This document shows positions 43,094-47,211 of a stretch of DNA of 47,211 nucleotides, one piece after another; position 1 is the stretch's first letter, and the number at the start of each line of letters is the position of its first letter. Under the pieces are notes generated by a model, which saw nothing but the letters and a program-made list of their open reading frames with translations, was not told where the DNA came from and searched no databases. The position numbers and the translations under genes were made by a program. Source of the stretch: Gemmata sp. (GTDB taxonomy: Bacteria; Planctomycetota; Planctomycetia; Gemmatales; Gemmataceae); assembly GCA_025055115.1 (NCBI GenBank), contig JANWYJ010000027.1, positions 1-47,211 of the forward strand, written 5' to 3'.

Positions 43094-43174
43094 TGGCCAA
43101 GGTGGGAGTTGAACCCACACGCCTTGCGGCGCTCGATTTTGAGTCGAGTGCGTCTGCCATTCCGCCACTTGGCC
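43094..43174 (-). tRNA. tRNA-Leu (anticodon CAA)
   Basis: 81 bases on the minus strand. Acceptor GGCCAAG (43174-43168) pairs with CTTGGCC (43101-43095), discriminator A at 43094. The anticodon arm is CTCGA-CTCAAAA-TCGAG with anticodon CAA, reading UUG. The variable arm is CGCCGCAAGGCG. CCA is not encoded. It is 823 bases from the CAG isoacceptor and on the same strand. Confidence 0.96.
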
Positions 43175-43307
43175 AACTCTAGTTCAAGATAGACGCTGGG
43201 GCTAGCAAGAGCAAGAGTTCTCTGGGTGACAAGAAAGAATCTTCGCCGCAGGACGGCGGTTTGCTAACACGAAGAAGAGTCAGGCCTGATCTCAAGGAGA
43301 AACGCTC

Positions 43308-44090
43308 GTGACCGAACTGCCCGAACGCCTGGATGTGGTCGCGGTGGCCCCCCATCCGGATGATTTGGAAATTCTCTGCGGCGGAACGCTCGCCAAGCTC
43401 GTTCGCCAAGGCTACCGTGTTGGCATTTTCGACCTGACCAGCGGCGAACCGACTCCCCGTGGATCGCTGGAAAAACGCCAACAAGAAGCCGAAACCGCCC
43501 GGCAAATCCTCGGTGTGCAGGTGCGCGTCAATGTCGCCTTGCCCAATCGTGTGCTGATGGATGGCCCCGAAGCCCGCTTCGCTCTCGCGACGCTCTTCCG
43601 CCAATACCGCCCCAGTATCGTGATTGTCGCCATGGGGCGAACACCGGCGGCCTCGCCGGATCATTTTCAAGGTGGCTTGATCGGGGAAGCGGCCCGCTTC
43701 TACTCGCAACTGACCAAATGGGACGAGCGTTTTGACGGCACCCCGCCCTACCGCGTGCCGCATCTGGTCTATGCTCCGTTCCCCTTCGATGCCGAAGTCC
43801 GCCATTGGCATAGCCAATTCGTGACCGACATCAGCGATACCATCGAGATCAAGCTGGCCGCGGTGCGAGCCTATGAATCGCAATTCGACACCCACCGCTT
43901 TCAACGGGTCGAGCATATGATCCGCTCGGCGAATGGCTTTCACGGCGCCCGTTGTGGTTACTTGTACGGCGAATTGTTCGCGCTTCCCACGCCCGTCGGT
44001 GCGCCCGATTTGGTCCAACTGGTGCACGGCAGCAAAGGTTCGATCGCTCCGGTGCAGTTGCCGGGTAAGGACCATCTGCCGATGGGGTGA
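43308..44090 (+). CDS. PIG-L deacetylase, BshB-like
   Basis: 260 residues, zinc-dependent LmbE/PIG-L fold. The metal motif is APHPDDLEILCGGTLAKL (residues 14-31), with Asp as general base. IFDLTSGEPTPRGSLEKRQQEA closely resembles BshB1, which removes acetate from GlcNAc-malate in bacillithiol synthesis, and the LGVQVRVNVALPN segment agrees. The third zinc ligand, expected as an HxD/HxxH-type His, fits SPDHFQGG. GTG start at 43308, with AGGAGAAA nine bases upstream. No bshA or bshC lies in the window, so the pathway is inferred. It is a single gene, convergent with the chorismate-lyase-like gene. Confidence 0.87.
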   Translation: MTELPERLDVVAVAPHPDDLEILCGGTLAKLVRQGYRVGIFDLTSGEPTPRGSLEKRQQEAETARQILGVQVRVNVALPNRVLMDGPEARFALATLFRQYRPSIVIVAMGRTPAASPDHFQGGLIGEAARFYSQLTKWDERFDGTPPYRVPHLVYAPFPFDAEVRHWHSQFVTDISDTIEIKLAAVRAYESQFDTHRFQRVEHMIRSANGFHGARCGYLYGELFALPTPVGAPDLVQLVHGSKGSIAPVQLPGKDHLPMG

Positions 44091-44114
44091 TAGTCCGTGC
44101 CGTGCAGGAGTTGT

Positions 44115-44705
44115 TCAGGACGTGGCTCCAAGTGGGGACTTGGCTGGAATCGGGGCGAGAATCTCCAGCACCTCCACCGCGGGGCGATCACCCGTGTAAA
44201 TGACGCCCAAGCGGCCAAAAGTCTCGGCTGGGGGGGCCGCGTTGAACCACTCGGCCATCAGCGGCGAAAGATGAACGCGCAAAAACGCGACCGGCTCGAT
44301 CCGCCGCAGCATGTTGTGTTCAATCAGAATTCGCCCTAATGGGGTCTGGCCTTCGAGAATGGCCTGGCGAACCGCATCGGGGCAGACCCCGAGGTTGATG
44401 CGCACCAAGCCGAATTGCACGACCTGGCGTGTGTCGTTGTCAAGGCGCAACAAAATCTTGCGAGCGTACTCGTGGCCATGGCGTTGGCAGGCCAAGACTT
44501 GGACTGTCACCGGAGCCTGATAAAACTGTTCAACCGTCACTGTCATGTGATGGGTATGAACGAGCAGTTGGTGGTACGGTTCCGGAACCTCGTGTGGCGC
44601 GATTTCGACGGCCTCGGGTCGGTCCGGTGAGTCGGGGAACAGTTCATAAAGATGCTGGAACGTGGGGGCCGTGGTCAACAAAGCAGGCTCTCGGTGTTGG
44701 GCCAT
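44115..44705 (-). CDS. Chorismate-lyase-like protein (DUF98/UbiC-like)
   Basis: 196 residues. The pattern HHMTVTVEQFYQAPVTVQVL, then FGLVRINL, TPLGRILIEHNMLRRIEPVAFLRV and a final YTGDRPAVEVLEILAP matches the general plan of DUF98/chorismate pyruvate-lyase-like proteins. These remove pyruvate from chorismate or bind related ligands. The conserved Arg in the LGRIL segment and the C-terminal Glu (VEVLEI) are at the expected places. Assignment is from memory of the family and tentative. ATG 44705; a TTG nine codons upstream is possible. It lies just downstream of a prenyltransferase on the same strand, a combination seen in quinone pathways, so a role there is conceivable. Confidence 0.55.
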   Translation of the reverse strand: MAQHREPALLTTAPTFQHLYELFPDSPDRPEAVEIAPHEVPEPYHQLLVHTHHMTVTVEQFYQAPVTVQVLACQRHGHEYARKILLRLDNDTRQVVQFGLVRINLGVCPDAVRQAILEGQTPLGRILIEHNMLRRIEPVAFLRVHLSPLMAEWFNAAPPAETFGRLGVIYTGDRPAVEVLEILAPIPAKSPLGATS

Positions 44706-44815
44706 GGCGGCCACTTCAGGGAGTATCAACAATGGAGGATACCGCGGATGGGCGGGGGGCTTTCAGATGGCCGGGATGTTGGCTCCCGGCCGATGAGATA
44801 GTGCGGAAAGCTGTA

Positions 44816-46618
44816 TCATTTACCTAGCTCGACGAATTGGACCACCCCCGGTTGCGGGAGTTCCCCTTTCTCCAAAACGCTATCGACCAAGTAGTAGAGC
44901 AACTCGCGGAGTTCGGTGGGTTCGACGTCGTCGGCCAGGGCCTCGGCTTTGGCGCGGAACTTATCCACCAGTTTATCGGCCTTCTCAAAGACCTTGGCGG
45001 CAAAGTACAGCTGTCGGACGCGGGCAACAATTTCTTCCGCCCTTGCACCGGATGCAGCGTGAGCCTGGCCGATCAGGTGGAGCAGTTCCTCCCGCTGCGC
45101 GGGTGTCAAGCCTTCGAGCGCCAGCGCCAGAAGGAGCGTGGGGCGGGCCGCGAGAACATCCTGACCACGCAGGAGTTTGTTGTCGTCGTCGCCGACCCAA
45201 TCCTTGATGTCGTTGAGAATTTGGAAGGCGACGCCGATATGACGGCTGAAATCGGCGAGCATTTTTTCGTAGGCGGTGGCTTCACCCGCCAAGCGCACGC
45301 CCGTATAGAGGGCCGCTTCAAAGGCCGGAGCCGTTTTGAGAGCGTAAATTTTGAGGGCATCGAGGGTAGTCAGCGCTTTGTCGTGGGCTTCCCGCCATAA
45401 CAGTTCCGCCCCCTGACCTTCCGCTAGCTTCACATGGGCTTCGGCGAGTTTGTCGAGAATGTCAGCCGCCACCTCCGCCCCCAGAGCCTGCCGATCGCGG
45501 GACACACACCGGTAGCCCAACCCCAACAGATAATCGCCGACATTGATCGCCGTGGGGACACCGTAGACACGATGCAGCGTTTGCTGCCCGTAGCGGAAGG
45601 CGTCGTCGTCTTCGATGTCGTCGTGAATCAAACTGGCCTTGTGGAAGGTTTCGATGGCGATGGCGGCCCGTTTGACGTGATCCGGCAATTCCCAGCCTGA
45701 CTCGGCGCGTGTCGCGGGGGCGCCGCGGAGAGCATCGTATGTCGCCAGGGTGATGAAGGGCCGGCTGCGTTTGCCCCCACGAGCCAGGAAATCGTAGGCG
45801 ATCTGCTCCTGCAGGCGCAACGGATCGCCTTCGGGAGAACCCGCCCGCGGACGGGGTACCAAACGCGACAGTTCTGGTTCTTCAAACAGTTGGTGGGCCG
45901 CCCGCATCAGGTGCATAAACGTTTTCGTTTTCTGCTCTGGCGGTGGTGTGTGAACACCGATCGACTCGAAGACCCAATCGTTATCAACCGAGGTATTTTT
46001 GCAATTGCTCGACAGTAGCGGCGTGGCCAGACACGGTATACCGGCCAGAAGCACCTTATCGAATGCCTTCTCCAATACATTCAAACACGCAACACCGACA
46101 ATAGCATCGACATGCCCGCTCACGATGATCTTCAGCACAATCGGTGTGCCTTCACTGACCAGTACTTTGTAACCGAGTTGTTCAGCCTTGGTTCGGAAAT
46201 CGCCCACATCACAGGCGCCGCATTTTTTGCAATCCAGTCCGAATTCGTCGTATTCGGCAGGACAGCCTTCGGCGTTCTTCAAGCAATGTGGCAGCAGCAA
46301 TAACCGGCGATGGAAGGGTATGGCCGCAACCTGCTCGCGCCAAAACGCGTTGGTGAGCATCACCATGGTGAAGCCCAGAACCGATTCGCTCAATCCTAGC
46401 GACTTCAGGACGGTTTCGGCCATCGCCCGGGTCGATTCCTTCGTCAGAGGTTTGCTTTTATCCAGTGGCCGAACGAACTGTTCGACCGCCGCACGGATGC
46501 GGTCGCGGATCGCACGGTCTTGCGGAACCTCTTTGAACGCGGCGGAATTGACTTTCGGGGGTTTGGTCGGCGCGTGTTCGCCGGCCGCTTCCTTCTCGAT
46601 CTCAGCAACAGTCGACAC
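44816..46618 (-). CDS. DUF116-polyprenyl diphosphate synthase fusion
   Basis: 600 residues. Residues about 30-225 form a cysteine-rich DUF116 domain (LLLPHCLKNAEGCPAEYDEF, CKKCGACDVGDF, and Cys 178, 196 and 206), probably binding metal or an iron-sulfur cluster. Residues about 265-590 form a trans-isoprenyl diphosphate synthase: GGKRSRP (281-287), first Asp-rich motif DDIED (333-337), and second motif NDIKD (469-473). The first Asp of the second motif is Asn, a common variant. This is probably the housekeeping prenyl chain enzyme (quinone or hopanoid precursors), distinct from the carotenoid-operon CrtE. GTG start at 46618, with a GAAAGG site. The chorismate-lyase-like gene follows on the same strand. 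Confidence 0.9.
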   Translation of the reverse strand: MSTVAEIEKEAAGEHAPTKPPKVNSAAFKEVPQDRAIRDRIRAAVEQFVRPLDKSKPLTKESTRAMAETVLKSLGLSESVLGFTMVMLTNAFWREQVAAIPFHRRLLLLPHCLKNAEGCPAEYDEFGLDCKKCGACDVGDFRTKAEQLGYKVLVSEGTPIVLKIIVSGHVDAIVGVACLNVLEKAFDKVLLAGIPCLATPLLSSNCKNTSVDNDWVFESIGVHTPPPEQKTKTFMHLMRAAHQLFEEPELSRLVPRPRAGSPEGDPLRLQEQIAYDFLARGGKRSRPFITLATYDALRGAPATRAESGWELPDHVKRAAIAIETFHKASLIHDDIEDDDAFRYGQQTLHRVYGVPTAINVGDYLLGLGYRCVSRDRQALGAEVAADILDKLAEAHVKLAEGQGAELLWREAHDKALTTLDALKIYALKTAPAFEAALYTGVRLAGEATAYEKMLADFSRHIGVAFQILNDIKDWVGDDDNKLLRGQDVLAARPTLLLALALEGLTPAQREELLHLIGQAHAASGARAEEIVARVRQLYFAAKVFEKADKLVDKFRAKAEALADDVEPTELRELLYYLVDSVLEKGELPQPGVVQFVELGK

Positions 46619-47007
46619 GGTGCTTACCTTTCCGGCTCAGCAAGAAGCGCGAGAAAAACTCGCGGGGGATGGTTTGGTCAAGGTATGAAATTGGGCGAAC
46701 CCGAACTAGTTTGACGGCCAGCGATTCGCGATGCAATCAAAAACTGGGCCGGTATGGCCGCTCTCATCGTCTCTTCGTGGACTATCCACTCGCTCGCCAT
46801 AGACCCGCGCCGCCGGGGAGTTGGACAGTGTGTCTTGAAACGTGTATCGGCTTTGGTCATATCGGTTGGAGATGGGCCGCAAGATCTCACGGACACAAGC
46901 TTTCACGATCATTTGGGCGTATTTCAGTGTGAATGACTCCTGCCCCGATGGCTCCCCCCAGTCCAGCATGCCCCAGGGCGACTGGCTGATGGCGGACACG
47001 CGGAAGG
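46619..47007. other. Intergenic region near the right edge
   Basis: 389 bases. It should contain the promoter of the DUF116 fusion gene. A minus-strand frame of about 100 codons (46706-47011) has no recognisable motif. I see no RNA gene or repeat. Confidence 0.4.
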
Positions 47008-47211
47008 TCATGCCCCCCGAACCTGCTCCGGTCGGGCTGGCATGGCAACTACTGGACAGAACATGCCTTGCTGGAAGACAGTGTAGCCCAATTCCGCCTC
47101 TGATGGCTGGCCGGAGTATGAATGTATGCCCATGCCATGTTCCGCGAGGAGGTACGGGTCGAGACCCAGTATCTGACTCGCTGATGCCGGTAACTCCACG
47201 GCGACCACCAG
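47008..47211 (-). CDS. Possible C-terminal end of an unidentified protein
   Basis: A minus-strand frame is open from the right edge to a TGA at 47008-47010 (67 codons). The peptide includes QILGLDPYLLAEHGMG and ELGYTVFQQGMF, which look like ordinary protein composition, but I recognise no family. It could be the tail of a gene starting beyond the window, or chance. Confidence 0.25.
   Translation of the reverse strand: MVVAVELPASASQILGLDPYLLAEHGMGIHSYSGQPSEAELGYTVFQQGMFCPVVAMPARPEQVRGA

Overview
The window looks like a chromosomal segment of a Planctomycetota bacterium, probably of the Gemmata lineage. Evidence for this: a DUF1559 prepilin-like protein with the RAFTLIELL start, a membrane-anchored planctomycete-type cytochrome c, an HU protein of the planctomycete type, a DUF116-prenyltransferase fusion, a large sortilin-like propeller protein and a Gemmata-type tyrosine-recombinase fossil. 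The family assignment is inferred from recognised families, not from a database search.

Layout. 1-6039: edge of an unknown gene (possibly rho), coaE and polA on the minus strand, then a membrane-anchored coiled-coil protein. 6040-8576: a repeat-rich stretch without intact genes, holding tRNA-Ser(GCU) and a stop-interrupted tyrosine-recombinase remnant. 8577-15071: a tightly packed seven-gene operon for a proton-pumping rhodopsin, beta-carotene cleavage enzyme (blh), lycopene cyclase (crtY), prenyl synthase (crtE-like), phytoene desaturase (crtI), phytoene synthase (crtB) and a small two-helix membrane protein. 15072-15831: a second repeat-rich gap. 15832-47211: ordinary chromosome, mostly housekeeping genes. 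These are a DUF1559 pair, transketolase, HU, an acetylpolyamine-amidohydrolase-like deacetylase, a receiver protein coupled to an RlmI-like methyltransferase, pyrC, pyrB, a D-aminoacylase-type amidohydrolase, a Glu/Asp-type symporter, mug plus radical SAM, a histidine kinase, a GH5 glycosidase, valS, cimA with an attenuator, the propeller protein, two tRNA-Leu genes flanking a cytochrome c, bshB-like, a chorismate-lyase-like protein, and the DUF116-polyprenyl synthase fusion.

How it works together. The 8577-15071 operon is self-sufficient from prenyl diphosphates to holo-rhodopsin: CrtE makes GGPP, CrtB phytoene, CrtI lycopene, CrtY beta-carotene, Blh retinal, and the opsin binds the retinal. 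Five of its six junctions overlap (ATGA, GTGA or 8 bp). The opsin has the D-T-E proton-pump triad, a leucine at the green-tuning position and, by alignment to helix E of bacteriorhodopsin, a glycine where the carotenoid-binding fenestration of xanthorhodopsin lies. With the tRNA-Ser and integrase remnant upstream and repeat-rich flanks on both sides, the cassette looks like an acquired light-energy module. It is the main item of interest.

Two other themes stand out. First, upstream of cimA there is a complete amino-acid attenuator: an Ile/Val-rich leader peptide, an antiterminator pairing and a Rho-independent terminator. Second, short tandem or near-tandem duplications (17-45 bp) recur at gene ends: the 3' ends of rlmI, pyrC, pyrB and the last rhodopsin-operon gene, and the 5' end of tRNA-Ser.
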